DNA of 64,000 nucleotides from DASUAS01 sp963720765 (lineage in GTDB: Bacteria > Actinomycetota > Acidimicrobiia > IMCC26256 > DASPTH01). Made by a program: the position numbers and the translations under genes. The notes under the pieces are model-generated. The model was not told the DNA's origin. It did no database searches and saw nothing but the letters and a program-made list of their open reading frames with translations. The stretch covers positions 1 through 64,000 of the forward strand of contig CAVRGS010000001.1 of assembly GCA_963720765.1 (NCBI GenBank), in the 5' to 3' direction. Of the stretch, positions 19,166 to 27,754 are shown in pieces; position 1 is the stretch's first letter, and every line of letters begins with the position of its first letter.

Positions 19166-20212
19166 TCACGAGTCGGCGGACTGCCCGTCCTCGAGTCGTT
19201 CGCGTTGCGGTACGACGGTGTAACGAGGGTCGCGCGCTGACGTCACCCCAGCCTCGAAGATCGCCAGCCGCGAGTACGCCGATCCCGCAAGCAATGCCAG
19301 TCCGGAGGCGCGTCGGACCCCGCCATGGCCGCGCGACATCAGCGCACCGGTCGCGCCCGCGAGCAGGAGCACGGATGCGGTGCGTCCGTGTCGCCCACCG
19401 GCGCCGGAGCGGTAGCTCTCCTCCACCATTCCCATGCGTCGTTCCATCAGCTGGGTGAGCGCGACCTCGCCGATTCCCGCGACGATGCCGAGGCGCCGAA
19501 CCGGGACGATCTCGTCGGCGGGCGCCAGCAGGAGCGCGAAACCGGACGCGGCTGCGGCGGAGGAGGCGACGAAGACGAACGGCATCTCGGCGCGTCCCTC
19601 GTGCCACGCCGGTACCGCGGTGTTGCTGACCAAAGCGGCGGTGTACGAAGCGACGAATGGCGCCACGGCGGCGGCACCGGCGGTGGCGGCCGACCCGAGG
19701 GCCGGGAGCCATCCACCGAGGTCCAGGAGCAGCGACGCCGCGGACGTCGGCACGTAGGCCGCGAGCAGCCAAGAGCCGACGCTCATGGGTGAGGTCGGCT
19801 TGAACACCCGCAGCATGTTCACGAACCGCGCCGGACGGCCGAGGTCGTGCACCAGCGCCGCGAGCGATAGGCCTGCCGCCGCGGTCGAACCGACCTTCGC
19901 GACCCGCGCCAGCCGGTGTCGCCCCGTGAGCTGCGCGCCCGCCCCAATCAGCGACGAGCCGGCCGCGAGCCCGCCGAGGAAGAGGTACCCCGCGATGTCG
20001 CGCGCCTTCCACGTCGGCTCTTTGAGGACGGGCAGGCCGTAGTACGACGCGAATTCGGCGTCGGGCACCACGGGCTTCTCGCCGCGCCGTCGGCGCCGGA
20101 CGTCTGCGTTGCGGCGCCTGCCCGACGCGCCGTCCGCGCCGACGTTCGTTCCCGTCGGTGCTTCTCGTCCGGGACGAGCAGCGACGATGTCGCTGCGACC
20201 GACGTCACCCAC
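19166..20212 (-). CDS. NrfD-type membrane subunit of formate dehydrogenase
   Basis: A 348-residue integral membrane protein expected to carry electrons from the Fe-S subunit to the quinone pool. A basic N-terminal tail (RRRRRGEKPVV) and the conserved YYGLPVLKEPTWKARDIAGY lead into helices: GYLFLGGLAAGSSLIGAGAQ, the family-typical LAALVHDLGRPARFVNMLRV and FKPTSPMSVGSWLLAAYVPT, then several more. The HDLGRPxRFxNMLRVFKPxSPMSVG block is the NrfD/PsrC signature. The GTG start at 20212 leaves only 3 bases after the fdhB stop, so the two are coupled. fdhA starts 132 bases downstream. A heme-b gamma subunit is absent, which marks a FdnGH-NrfD-like arrangement. Confidence 0.85.
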   Translation of the reverse strand: MGDVGRSDIVAARPGREAPTGTNVGADGASGRRRNADVRRRRRGEKPVVPDAEFASYYGLPVLKEPTWKARDIAGYLFLGGLAAGSSLIGAGAQLTGRHRLARVAKVGSTAAAGLSLAALVHDLGRPARFVNMLRVFKPTSPMSVGSWLLAAYVPTSAASLLLDLGGWLPALGSAATAGAAAVAPFVASYTAALVSNTAVPAWHEGRAEMPFVFVASSAAAASGFALLLAPADEIVPVRRLGIVAGIGEVALTQLMERRMGMVEESYRSGAGGRHGRTASVLLLAGATGALMSRGHGGVRRASGLALLAGSAYSRLAIFEAGVTSARDPRYTVVPQRERLEDGQSADS

Positions 20213-20215
20213 TGG

Positions 20216-21091
20216 TCAGCGCTTGCTGCCCACGAAGGTCACCGAGACGGCGGCCGCGAGCGCGGCGGCTGCCAGCCCGACGTTGCGCCACATCGCGGGC
20301 AGGTCGCGCGTCGTCACCAGCGGGTCGGGAGGCAGTCCGTAGGTCTCGGGCTCGTCGAGCAGGAGGAAGAAGGCGCCGGTTCCTCCGACACCGTCCTGCG
20401 GATCGTCGCCGTAGAGGCGAGCGTCCCCGACGCCAGCGGCCTGCAGGCTCGCGAGACGGTCTTCGGCTCGAACGCGCAGCTCATCGAGGGTCCCGAACTG
20501 GATGGAATCGGTCGGGCACGCCTTCGCGCATGCGGGTTCCAGGTCGACCTGGAGGCGGTCGTAGCAAAGCGTGCACTTCCAGGCCCGTCCGTCCCCTCGG
20601 CGTTGATCGATGACGCCATAGGGGCATGCGGGCACGCAGTAACCGCAACCGTTGCAGACGTCTTCCTGCACGACCACGGTTCCGAACTCGGTGCGGAAGA
20701 GCGAACCCGTCGGGCACACGTCCAGACACGCGGCTTCGGTGCAGTGCTTGCACACATCGGAGGACATGAGCCAGCGGAGCTGACCGTCGGCGCCGACGCT
20801 GCCAGCGGTGATCTGGCGGGCGAGGCGCTTCGGCTGCTCGATGAATGCAACGTGGCGCCAGCTGTCGGCACCCAGGCCCTGGGTGTTGTCGTACGACATC
20901 CCCGTGAAGGACAGGCCGTCCTCCGGCACCTGGTTCCACTCCTTGCACGCCACCTCGCACGCCTTGCAACCGATGCAGACGGACGTGTCGGTGAAGAATC
21001 CGACGCGCGGAGGTGCCGAGCCGTATCCGCTCGCGCGCGCAGGATCTGGGCCGTTGTCGAACCGCTGGGAACGTCCCTCCCTCAAGGCCAT
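20216..21091 (-). CDS. fdhB: Formate dehydrogenase iron-sulfur subunit
   Basis: A 291-residue electron-transfer subunit with four [4Fe-4S] motifs in order: CIGCKACEVACKEWN, CKHCTEAACLDVCPTG, CNGCGYCVPACPYG, and the split CTLCYDRL with CAKACPTDSI. A C-terminal hydrophobic helix (MWRNVGLAAAALAAAVSVTF) anchors it to the membrane beside the NrfD-type subunit. The ATG at 21091 has GGAGG eight bases upstream, whereas the longer frame to 21196 overlaps the likely promoter region and is rejected. First gene of the fdh cluster, divergent from selA across 230 bases that must hold both promoters. Confidence 0.9.
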   Translation of the reverse strand: MALREGRSQRFDNGPDPARASGYGSAPPRVGFFTDTSVCIGCKACEVACKEWNQVPEDGLSFTGMSYDNTQGLGADSWRHVAFIEQPKRLARQITAGSVGADGQLRWLMSSDVCKHCTEAACLDVCPTGSLFRTEFGTVVVQEDVCNGCGYCVPACPYGVIDQRRGDGRAWKCTLCYDRLQVDLEPACAKACPTDSIQFGTLDELRVRAEDRLASLQAAGVGDARLYGDDPQDGVGGTGAFFLLLDEPETYGLPPDPLVTTRDLPAMWRNVGLAAAALAAAVSVTFVGSKR

Positions 21092-21321
21092 CACCAACCT
21101 CCGGCGGGCGAGCCGACCGGGCGACCGCGCCGCGACCGTCCGGGCATACCCGGCCTCGGGTCTCCGCAAACGGGATCGACTAGCAACAGTCGCCAATGGG
21201 CAGTGTTTGGGCGTGGTCCCTGGTGGCGGCGGAAGACGCAGCGACGGAGTGGTGTCACCGGCCGATTCGATGTTGCATCCTGCCGACTGCAGTGATGCGT
21301 GCAGGAGGACGAGGAGCGAGC

Positions 21322-22671
21322 ATGCAAAAGGCTGATCGGGGACAGAAGGTGGACGGGCGCCGGAGCCTGCCCAGTGTGGAGGCCGTGCGTGGGAGGCTCA
21401 CCGACCTGCCTCATGTGCTCGCGGTCGTGTGCGCTCGGGCCGCCGTCGACGCGGCCCGGCGCGATGTCCAAGCCGGAATGACCGTCGGCGAGCAGCAGGT
21501 GTTTGACGATGCACGCGCTCGCGCCGAGAGCGCCAGCCGGGCATCGCTTCGTCCCGTGGTCAACGCCACCGGCGTCCTGCTTCACACGAATCTCGGGCGT
21601 GCTCCGCTCGGTGTGCAGGCACTCCAGGCGGTCCACGACACGGCGCGCGGCTACAGCACCCTCGAATATGACATCGAAGGCGGCGAACGCGGCTCGCGGC
21701 ACGCGCACGCGGCACGCCTGCTCGCTGCGCTGACCGGCGCAGAGGACGGCCTCGTGGTCAACAACAACGCCGCCGCGGTGCTCCTCGCCCTCGGGGCGAT
21801 GGCCCCCGGCCGGCCGGTGATCGTCTCGCGTGGCGAACTCGTAGAGATCGGTGGCGGCTTCCGTATCCCCGAGATCATCGCGGCCTCGGGGTGCCGATTG
21901 GTCGAGATCGGCACCACGAACCGCACCCGCCTCGACGACTACCGGCGGGCGCTCACCGACGACGCGGTCGCGCTGAAGGTGCATACCTCGAACTATCGCA
22001 TCGTCGGGTTCACCGAGGACACGCCCGTGCGCGAGCTGGCGACGCTTGGTGTCTCCGTCGTTGCCGACCTCGGCTCCGGGCTCCTCGACGAACGGGCACC
22101 GTGGCTCCCGGAGTGTCCCGGCTGGCTCGGAAAGGAGCCTGGGGTTCGACAGGCGCTCGCTGCGGGCGCGGACGTGGTCACCTTCTCCGGCGACAAGTTG
22201 CTGGGCGGCCCTCAGGCCGGCATCATCGTCGGGTCGGCCGCGACGCTCGACGTGCTGCGTGAGCATCCGCTCGCGCGTGCACTGCGGGTCGACAAGATGA
22301 CGGTGGCGGCGCTCGTGGCCGTGTTGGGTGCCTACCTGCACGGCGATGTGAGCGACATCCCGTTCTGGCAGATGGCCACCCGCTCTCCTGCGGAGCTGGA
22401 GGCACGTGCGATGGCGATCGTCGCATCTGTACCCGGCGCGCGCACAGTCGAGCTCGAGGCGACCGTGGGAGGTGGCTCGGTGCCCGGCGCCCGGATCGCG
22501 TCTGTCGGACTCGCCATCGCCACCGACGATGCCTCAGGAGCCCTCGCGACTCTGCGCGGGCACTCGGTCGTGGCCCGTGTGCAGGACGGAGTGGTCGTGG
22601 CCGACCTTCGCACTGTCGACGAGCGAGACGACGCCCAGGTGGCCGAGGCCCTGACCGCGATCGCGCGATGA
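21322..22671 (+). CDS. selA: L-seryl-tRNA(Sec) selenium transferase
   Basis: PLP enzyme converting Ser-tRNA(Sec) to Sec-tRNA(Sec) with selenophosphate; 449 residues, normal length. Conserved blocks: SLPSVEAVRGRLTDLPHVL at the N-terminus, RPVVNATGVLLHTNLGRAPL, EYDIEGGERGSRHAHAARLL and VVNNNAAAVLLALGAMAPGR. The PLP lysine lies in VTFSGDKLLGGPQAGIIVG, and a C-terminal GGGSVPGARIASVGLA follows. The ATG at 21322 is preceded by GGAGGACGAGGAGCGAG; the 21196 start would add unrelated residues. It overlaps selB by ATGA. Confidence 0.95.
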   Translation: MQKADRGQKVDGRRSLPSVEAVRGRLTDLPHVLAVVCARAAVDAARRDVQAGMTVGEQQVFDDARARAESASRASLRPVVNATGVLLHTNLGRAPLGVQALQAVHDTARGYSTLEYDIEGGERGSRHAHAARLLAALTGAEDGLVVNNNAAAVLLALGAMAPGRPVIVSRGELVEIGGGFRIPEIIAASGCRLVEIGTTNRTRLDDYRRALTDDAVALKVHTSNYRIVGFTEDTPVRELATLGVSVVADLGSGLLDERAPWLPECPGWLGKEPGVRQALAAGADVVTFSGDKLLGGPQAGIIVGSAATLDVLREHPLARALRVDKMTVAALVAVLGAYLHGDVSDIPFWQMATRSPAELEARAMAIVASVPGARTVELEATVGGGSVPGARIASVGLAIATDDASGALATLRGHSVVARVQDGVVVADLRTVDERDDAQVAEALTAIAR

Positions 22672-24437
22672 GGACGATCGCCACCGCCGGACACGTCGAC
22701 CACGGTAAGTCCGCGCTCGTCCGGGCCCTCACCGGCACCGATCCGGACCGTCTCGTGGAGGAGAAGGCGCGTGGCCTCACGATCGATCTCGGCTTCGCGT
22801 TCGCCGACCTGCCGTCAGGACGACGGATCGGATTCGTCGACGTGCCCGGGCACGCCCGGTTCCTCTCCAACATGCTCGCGGGCGCAGGCGCCGTCGATCT
22901 GGCGCTCTTCGTGGTCGCAGCCGACGAAGGCTGGTCTGCGCAGAGTCGCGAGCATCTCCAGATCCTCGACCTGCTCGGCGCTGCCGGCGGGGTGATCGCG
23001 ATCACGAAGATCGACCGCGTCGACCCGGAACGGCTGGAAGCGGTCACCGAGGAGGTGCGCACATGCACACGCGGGACGGTGTTCGAGCACTGCACCGTCG
23101 TACGGTGCGACTCCCTCCACGGTGACGGACTCGACGACCTGCGCACCGCGCTCGACCGCCTGCTCGAGACCGCCTCCTCGCCGCTCGACCGCGGTCGGCC
23201 GCGGCTCTGGATCGATCGAGCCTTCTCCGTCAAGGGCGCCGGGACGGTGGTGACCGGCACCCTCGAAGGTGGACGCCTGGCCGTGGACCAGCGGGTCCTG
23301 CTTGTGAACGACGACGTCGTCGCGGCTCGGGTTCGCGGTCTGGAGTCGGCCGGCCGGAGGATCGAGGTCGCGGAACCCGGCGCGCGGGTCGCAGTGAACC
23401 TCGCGGGCCTCGAACGGGCCGACGTCGCCCGTGGGAACGTGGTCGTGCTGGAGGGCCAGTGGCATCCGACTGGGGTCGTCGACGGGCGCGTCCGGACCGA
23501 GGGTCCGCTCCCGTCGTCGCGGGTTGCGCTCCAGGTCCACGTCGGCAGCGCCAAGCTGGTGGGCCATCTGCACGTACGCGAGGGCTACGGGCGCCTGCGC
23601 CTCGAACGAGCGGTGCCCCTCGTGCCCGGCGACCGGCTCCTCATCCGCGATCCCGGTCGGCGCTCGGTCGTCGGGTCGCTCGAGGTGCTCGAGATCGATC
23701 CGAAGGGTCGGCTCGCGCCGGAGCGTCTCCGTGTACCCGTCATCGAACAGCGCTTCCTCATCGAACCGTGGCAGAGGCAGGACGCGCTCATCCGGGCGAC
23801 CGGCCTCGACGAGGGCACGATCGACAGGGAGCTCGGTCGCCTCGTCGATCGCGAGGTCGTCGTGTCCGTCGTGCCATGGTTCGTACGCAGAGATGTCCAT
23901 GGGCACGCCGTCACCGCGCTGGTCGATGCGGTGTCGGCTCGACCCCACTCCCTCATGGAGCTGGCCGTGGCCATCGGTGTGAGCCGTGACCAGCTGCGCT
24001 CGTTGGTCCACGACTCGTGCGAGTTCACCTTGGAGCACAACACGGTGCGGCGACTCGGCGCCCCCGCGACCGCGTCGAGTCGGGAGGGTCAAAAGCTGCT
24101 CGCGCTGCTCCGATCCGACCCGTTCTCGCCGCCTGATCCTCGCGGACTGTCGCGCGAGCCGGCCGTGTTGCGCGATCTGGTGCGGGAAGGAGAAGTGACC
24201 AAATGCGACGACATCTGGTTCGCGACCGACGCGCTCCGACATGCAGCCGAGATCGTCGACGCCGAGCTCGCGAAGCGCAGCCAGCTCACGGTTGCCGAGT
24301 TGCGCGATCTCTTCCGGTCGAGCCGCAGGTACACGCTCGCGATCGCCGGCTGGCTCGATGCCATGCGCATCACGCGCCGCGAGGGCGATGTCCGGGTTCG
24401 CGGCGTGGCACCGGTTGCCGGCCTGCCGTTCAGCTGA
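22668..24437 (+). CDS. selB: Selenocysteine-specific elongation factor
   Basis: GTPase of 589 residues that delivers Sec-tRNA(Sec) to ribosomes at UGA-SECIS sites. G1 GHVDHGKSALVRALTGTDPD, switch II FVDVPGHARFLSNMLAGAGA and G4 AITKIDRVD are intact. Domains II-III follow (GAGTVVTGTLEGGRLAVDQR). The C-terminal winged helices, which read the SECIS stem, run from about residue 350 (LIRATGLDEGTIDRELGRLV) to the end (RSSRRYTLAIAGWLDAMRIT). Start overlaps selA. The 3' end overlaps the convergent selD stop by a few bases. Confidence 0.94.
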   Translation: MRTIATAGHVDHGKSALVRALTGTDPDRLVEEKARGLTIDLGFAFADLPSGRRIGFVDVPGHARFLSNMLAGAGAVDLALFVVAADEGWSAQSREHLQILDLLGAAGGVIAITKIDRVDPERLEAVTEEVRTCTRGTVFEHCTVVRCDSLHGDGLDDLRTALDRLLETASSPLDRGRPRLWIDRAFSVKGAGTVVTGTLEGGRLAVDQRVLLVNDDVVAARVRGLESAGRRIEVAEPGARVAVNLAGLERADVARGNVVVLEGQWHPTGVVDGRVRTEGPLPSSRVALQVHVGSAKLVGHLHVREGYGRLRLERAVPLVPGDRLLIRDPGRRSVVGSLEVLEIDPKGRLAPERLRVPVIEQRFLIEPWQRQDALIRATGLDEGTIDRELGRLVDREVVVSVVPWFVRRDVHGHAVTALVDAVSARPHSLMELAVAIGVSRDQLRSLVHDSCEFTLEHNTVRRLGAPATASSREGQKLLALLRSDPFSPPDPRGLSREPAVLRDLVREGEVTKCDDIWFATDALRHAAEIVDAELAKRSQLTVAELRDLFRSSRRYTLAIAGWLDAMRITRREGDVRVRGVAPVAGLPFS

Positions 24438-25501
24438 CGACCGAGATCCGCTCCGGGCGGTCGCGGCCCAGATGTCCGATCACGGCGGCGGCGGGTGTCC
24501 CGCGTGCAGTCAGATCGAGGATGAGCGCATCGACGGCATCCGGTGCCACTGCGAGCAGCAGCCCGCCAGAGGTCTGCGCGTCGGAGAGCAGGAGCTGGCG
24601 GTCTTCGTCCAGCGTCCCCCAATCGGTGATCTCACTCACCCACGCGTGGTTGCGGCGTGTCCCACCCGGCACGACACCCGCGCGCAGCAACTCGAGGGTG
24701 CCGTCGAGGAGCGGTACCGCCGGCATCTCCACCACCGCAGAGACGCTCGAGGCTGAAGCGAGTTCTCGCAGGTGCCCGAGCAACCCGAAGCCGGTGACAT
24801 CGGTCGCCGCATGCACAGCCGAATCCGCGGCGACCGCCGCGTCGCGTGCACCGGCGTTCGAAGTCGTCATGAGCGCTACCGCGCTGGCGACGACATCGTG
24901 CGAAGCCATGTCGCGCTTCAATGCGGAGGCGACTACCCCCACGCCGATCGGCTTGGTCAACACCAACGCGTCGCCGGGTCGCGCGCCGGCAATTCGTCAG
25001 CACCCGATCGGGGTCGACGACGCCGAGTACCGCCAGTCCGTACTTCGGCTCCGGGTCGGTGATCGTGTGGCCGCCGGCCATGATCGCGCCTGCGGTGCGG
25101 ACGACGTCGGCGCCACCAGCGAGCACGCGAGCCAGAAGCTCGAGCGGCAGGACGTCCACAGGCCAGCCGACAAGGTTGAGCGCGAGCAGGGGAGTCCCAC
25201 CCATCGCATAGACATCGGAGAGTGCGTTCGTCGCCGCAATGCGGCCCCAGTCGTACGCGTCGTCGACGAGGGGCGTGAAGAAGTCGGTGGTCACGACGAC
25301 CGCGAGGTCCTCGCGCAATCGGTACACGGCGGCGTCGTCGGCGGTGTCCATGCCGACGAGCAGCTCGGGGGAGGGCGCCAGGGCGGGTCCGAGCGCCGAC
25401 AACACCTCCCGCAGAGCGCCGGGCGCGAGCTTGCACGCGCATCCGCCTCCACTCGTGAACGACGTCAATCGGATCTCGGGCGTCAACTCGCTCTTCGTCA
25501 T
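24430..25501 (-). CDS. selD: Selenophosphate synthase with a +1 frameshift
   Basis: ATP-dependent enzyme making selenophosphate for SelA. The first frame reads MTKSELTPEIRLTSFTSGGG then CACKLAPG, so Cys occupies the catalytic position that is Cys or Sec in the family, with the essential Lys in CxCK. DTADDAAVYRL, TTDFFTPLVDDAYDWGRIAA and LSDVYAMGGTPLLALN follow. At 24991-24994 one extra T (AATTGCC where AATGCC-type spacing is expected) shifts the frame. The remainder continues as LVLTKPIGVGVVASALKRD, then VTGFGLLGHLRELASA and QTSGGLLLAV. Without correction the product would stop short. Total length is 1072 bases, one more than a multiple of three. The ATG at 25501 is the last base of the upstream tRNA-Sec CCA end. 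Confidence 0.88.
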
Positions 25502-25593
25502 GGCGGAGGCGGCAGGAATCGAACCCACCAGACGGGCGGGCCCGTCTCGCTCGTTTTGAAGACGAGGGGGGCCACCAGACCCCATTCACCTCC
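25501..25593 (-). tRNA. selC: tRNA-Sec (UCA anticodon)
   Basis: Minus strand begins GGAGGTGA and ends CCGCCTCCGCCA, giving a long acceptor stem (GGAGGTG pairs with CGCCTCC, including one G-T pair). The anticodon loop reads CTTCAAA (25555-25561 region) with TCA in the middle and a six-pair stem (CTCGT/ACGAG core). A long variable arm (GAGACGGGCCCGCCCGTC) and the T loop GGTTCGATTCC follow. These are the distinctive tRNA-Sec features. CCA is encoded at 25503-25501. It is the only tRNA seen in the window. Confidence 0.95.
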
Positions 25594-26148
25594 GACGAAA
25601 CGGTACCGGAACGCGGTCAGATCGACGGACTACACCGGCGGTACTCGTCCGCTGCGCTTTTCGCGATGATCGCCCTGGTCGTCTTCACCGTCCTGCTCGG
25701 GTGGTTCGGATTGCGCTCCGCGTGCCGCCGTTGGTGCACTACACCGCGACCGATCGCGTCGTATCCAGACCGACGACGGTGCTCGCCAGCGCGATGTGGG
25801 TAGGAGAGACACCACCTCACCGGTTCGACCGGTCGACGAGAGGAGCTCGGGATGCGGCCAACCCCGACAGAGCCGGAACCACGCTCCGAGGGCGGTCGCC
25901 CGCCGGGTACCGAAGCTCAAGAACGCGATCCCAGCATCGGACCCGGACCCCACCCCGATGCTGAGCAAGATGCAACGAGCGACGAGACGAGCCCCGGCGG
26001 TCGTCCGTAGCGCCGAGGTACGATGCCGTGGCTAGAGCGCAGGGCGATGTGGCTATTTCTTCGGTCACATGCATTGCCGGGTGCGCACCGGGGCATGTTG
26101 CTTCCGAGGGCTCTGGTCCGTCGACCAGTAGCAGCTTTGGGGGTGACG
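25594..26148. other. Gene-poor 555-base stretch upstream of tRNA-Sec and the HATPase gene
   Basis: No convincing gene. A short plus-strand reading (about 25640-25715) contains a membrane-like run, SAALFAMIALVVFTVLLGWF, that loses its frame soon after, possibly a relic. The stretch should contain the divergent promoters for tRNA-Sec/selD (minus) and the HATPase-STAS pair (plus). Confidence 0.4.
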
Positions 26149-26541
26149 ATGGAGCAGGTGAGGAATTTCCGGGCGGAGCCCGCGAGCGTCCGTGCGGCAC
26201 GGGCATTCGTCGGCGAGGCTTTGGCGGGCAGCGATGCCGATCTCGACGTGATCCGGCTGCTGACCAGCGAGTTGGCCACCAACGCGGTCCTGCACGCCGA
26301 GAGCGCATTCCTCGTGCGGGTCATCGCCAATCCGGACGTCGTTCGTGTGGAAGTGATCAACAGCGAGCCGGAGTTGCTCCTGGCGATGCGCGAGCCAACC
26401 GAGACCGGAGGGCGCGGGCTGCCGTTGGTCGAGGAGCTGTCGTCGGGCTGGGGAGCGGAGTCTCGACGCGCCGAGAAGGTGGTGTGGTTCGAGGTGCCAG
26501 CGTCCGTCGTCGTCGACGAGAGTCAGCCTGCACGGGGGTGA
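26149..26541 (+). CDS. RsbW/SpoIIAB-like HATPase (anti-sigma kinase family)
   Basis: A 130-residue GHKL ATPase domain protein. The N box is LLTSELATNAVLHAES, with Glu and Asn in the right places. FLVRVIANPDVVRVEVINSE leads to the D-type box, and GGRGLPLVEELSSGWGAESR is the G-rich lid. In partner-switching systems such a domain binds a sigma factor or phosphorylates a STAS protein. ATG at 26149; a GTG two codons earlier is equally possible. It is followed after 7 bases by a STAS gene. A paralog with the same neighbour lies at 41207. No sigma factor is adjacent. Confidence 0.8.
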   Translation: MEQVRNFRAEPASVRAARAFVGEALAGSDADLDVIRLLTSELATNAVLHAESAFLVRVIANPDVVRVEVINSEPELLLAMREPTETGGRGLPLVEELSSGWGAESRRAEKVVWFEVPASVVVDESQPARG

Positions 26542-26548
26542 AATCGGG

Positions 26549-26872
26549 ATGACCAAGGGCCGCCGCGACCTGTTGTTCATCGACGTGGAACACGAGGGGC
26601 ACCGCACTGTCGTTCGGGTCGGCGGCGAGCTCGACCTCGCGACAGCTCCTGATCTGGACCAGGTGCTGAGCGACGCGAACAGCGAGATCGTCGTCGACCT
26701 TGCTGCGCTCGAGTTCATGGACGCGCGAGGGCTGGCCGTCCTCTCGGCCGCTGACGGCCGCGCCAGGCAGCATGGCGATCGAGTTTCCGTCGTGCACGCC
26801 AGCCCGTTGGTGCAGCGCATGTTCAGGACCACCGGGCTCGAACATCTGCTCTCGGGTAGCGATGCGCTGTAG
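26549..26872 (+). CDS. STAS-domain anti-sigma antagonist-like protein
   Basis: A 107-residue single STAS domain: VVRVGGELDLATAPDLDQVL, EIVVDLAALEFMDARGLAVL and FRTTGLEHLLSGSDAL. In B. subtilis SpoIIAA the phosphorylated Ser58 lies in D-S-S-G. Here the motif is D-A-R-G, so the acceptor is Ala and the protein should not be switched off by phosphorylation at this site. The partner is presumably the HATPase 7 bases upstream. Closely similar to the 41640 copy. Confidence 0.82.
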   Translation: MTKGRRDLLFIDVEHEGHRTVVRVGGELDLATAPDLDQVLSDANSEIVVDLAALEFMDARGLAVLSAADGRARQHGDRVSVVHASPLVQRMFRTTGLEHLLSGSDAL

Positions 26873-26889
26873 CGAGAGGCTGCGTGGGA

Positions 26890-27190
26890 TGGTCAGCGAG
26901 TCGACCGGCCTCCTGGGTCGCGCCGCGTAGCCGTGCCGCGAGGGGCGCATCGAGCTGGACGGAGCTGCCAGTGCCAGTTGCCCTGGGCGCGACCGGGCGT
27001 GTTGGTGCGGGCGGACGAGCCGAGACCGAGCATGTCTTGCGTGGGCACGATGGCTAGGTCGTCGGGGGAGTTGAGCGCAAGGCGGATCAACGTCCACTGC
27101 GGTTCGGGGTCGTTGTGGCCACGCTCGCGCACGGCCGAGACGATCTGTGAGCGCTCGCGTTCCGAAGCACTGGACCATCAGTCGCCGCGC
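26890..27190 (-). pseudogene. Remnant of a duplicated 4-alpha-glucanotransferase (malQ) 3' end
   Basis: The minus strand carries VRERGHNDPEPQWTLIRLAL, DDLAIVPTQDMLGLGSSART and NTPGRAQGNWHWQL, collinear with the last ~100 residues of the intact malQ at 41970. After one frame change QLDAPLAARLRGATQEAGRL continues the match to the MalQ C-terminus. At the other end an in-frame TGA stands where the intact copy has Trp (GD-stop-WSSASERERS against GWWSAASAEERS). The first ~300 codons are missing. It lies in the same tail-to-tail position behind the STAS gene as intact malQ does, so the whole block was duplicated. Confidence 0.75.
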
Positions 27191-27376
27191 GCACCGCGGT
27201 CGCTCCGTCGGCCAGTCGACCTCCGAGGCGCCCAGGAAGCTCGTTCGTCGAGAGCGACGAGAGCGCACCGCACAATCCCGAGATCGTCACGGACCATGAT
27301 GAAGATCCACGGAGGATTCGGCTTTGGCGTGACGAGGAATGCTTCTCCGGAAGGACGTGAACAAGGAGACCGCACC

Positions 27377-27754
27377 ATGTCGACGACGAAGCAGAAGCAA
27401 GCTGCCCGCAAGAACATCAAAAAGGCGCAGGCCGCCCGACGGAACGGCGCGAACGGGGCGAAGTCGAAGTCTTCTGGGTTGAGCACCGCGGAGAAGAACG
27501 ACCTCGACCGCAAGGATTTCGCCTTCCCGGACGAGCGCAAGGAGCCGCTGGTCGACGCCAAGCACGTACGCAACGCGATCGCCCGTTTCGACCAGGTCGA
27601 GGGCGTCAGCAACTCTGAGCGCGACCGAGCGTGGAAGCGCATCCGCAAGGCGGCGAAGCGCTTCGATGTGAACGTCACCGAGAAGTCGTGGCACGAGTTG
27701 TTCGAAGGCGGCAAGGCGAAGAAGAACTCGGCCACGAAGAGCAAGCGGTCGTGA
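27377..27754 (+). CDS. Basic DUF6582-like protein, copy 1
   Basis: A 125-residue lysine-rich protein: MSTTKQKQAARKNIKKAQAA, then a Lys/Ser linker, then the conserved block KDFAFPDERKEPLVDAKHVR and ARFDQVEGVSNSERDRAWKR with IRKAAKRFDVNVTEKSWHEL. This C-terminal block is the widespread small stress-linked domain also found alone. The N-terminal KKAQ-type helices look nucleic-acid-binding. The 45 bases upstream match those of the paralog at 61114. A shorter protein could start inside, but ATG 27377 behind AAGGAGA is well supported. The stop overlaps the GTG of the next, broken gene. Confidence 0.8.
   Translation: MSTTKQKQAARKNIKKAQAARRNGANGAKSKSSGLSTAEKNDLDRKDFAFPDERKEPLVDAKHVRNAIARFDQVEGVSNSERDRAWKRIRKAAKRFDVNVTEKSWHELFEGGKAKKNSATKSKRS

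Noticed and set aside
16835..19240. 801-codon plus-strand frame across fdhA
   Set aside because: Lies antisense to a certain formate dehydrogenase gene and has no recognisable domain. Such frames are common opposite high-GC genes.
27130..27190. UGA in the malQ remnant as a possible selenocysteine codon
   Set aside because: It replaces a Trp codon of the intact copy, the rest of the gene is truncated and frameshifted, and no SECIS stem follows.
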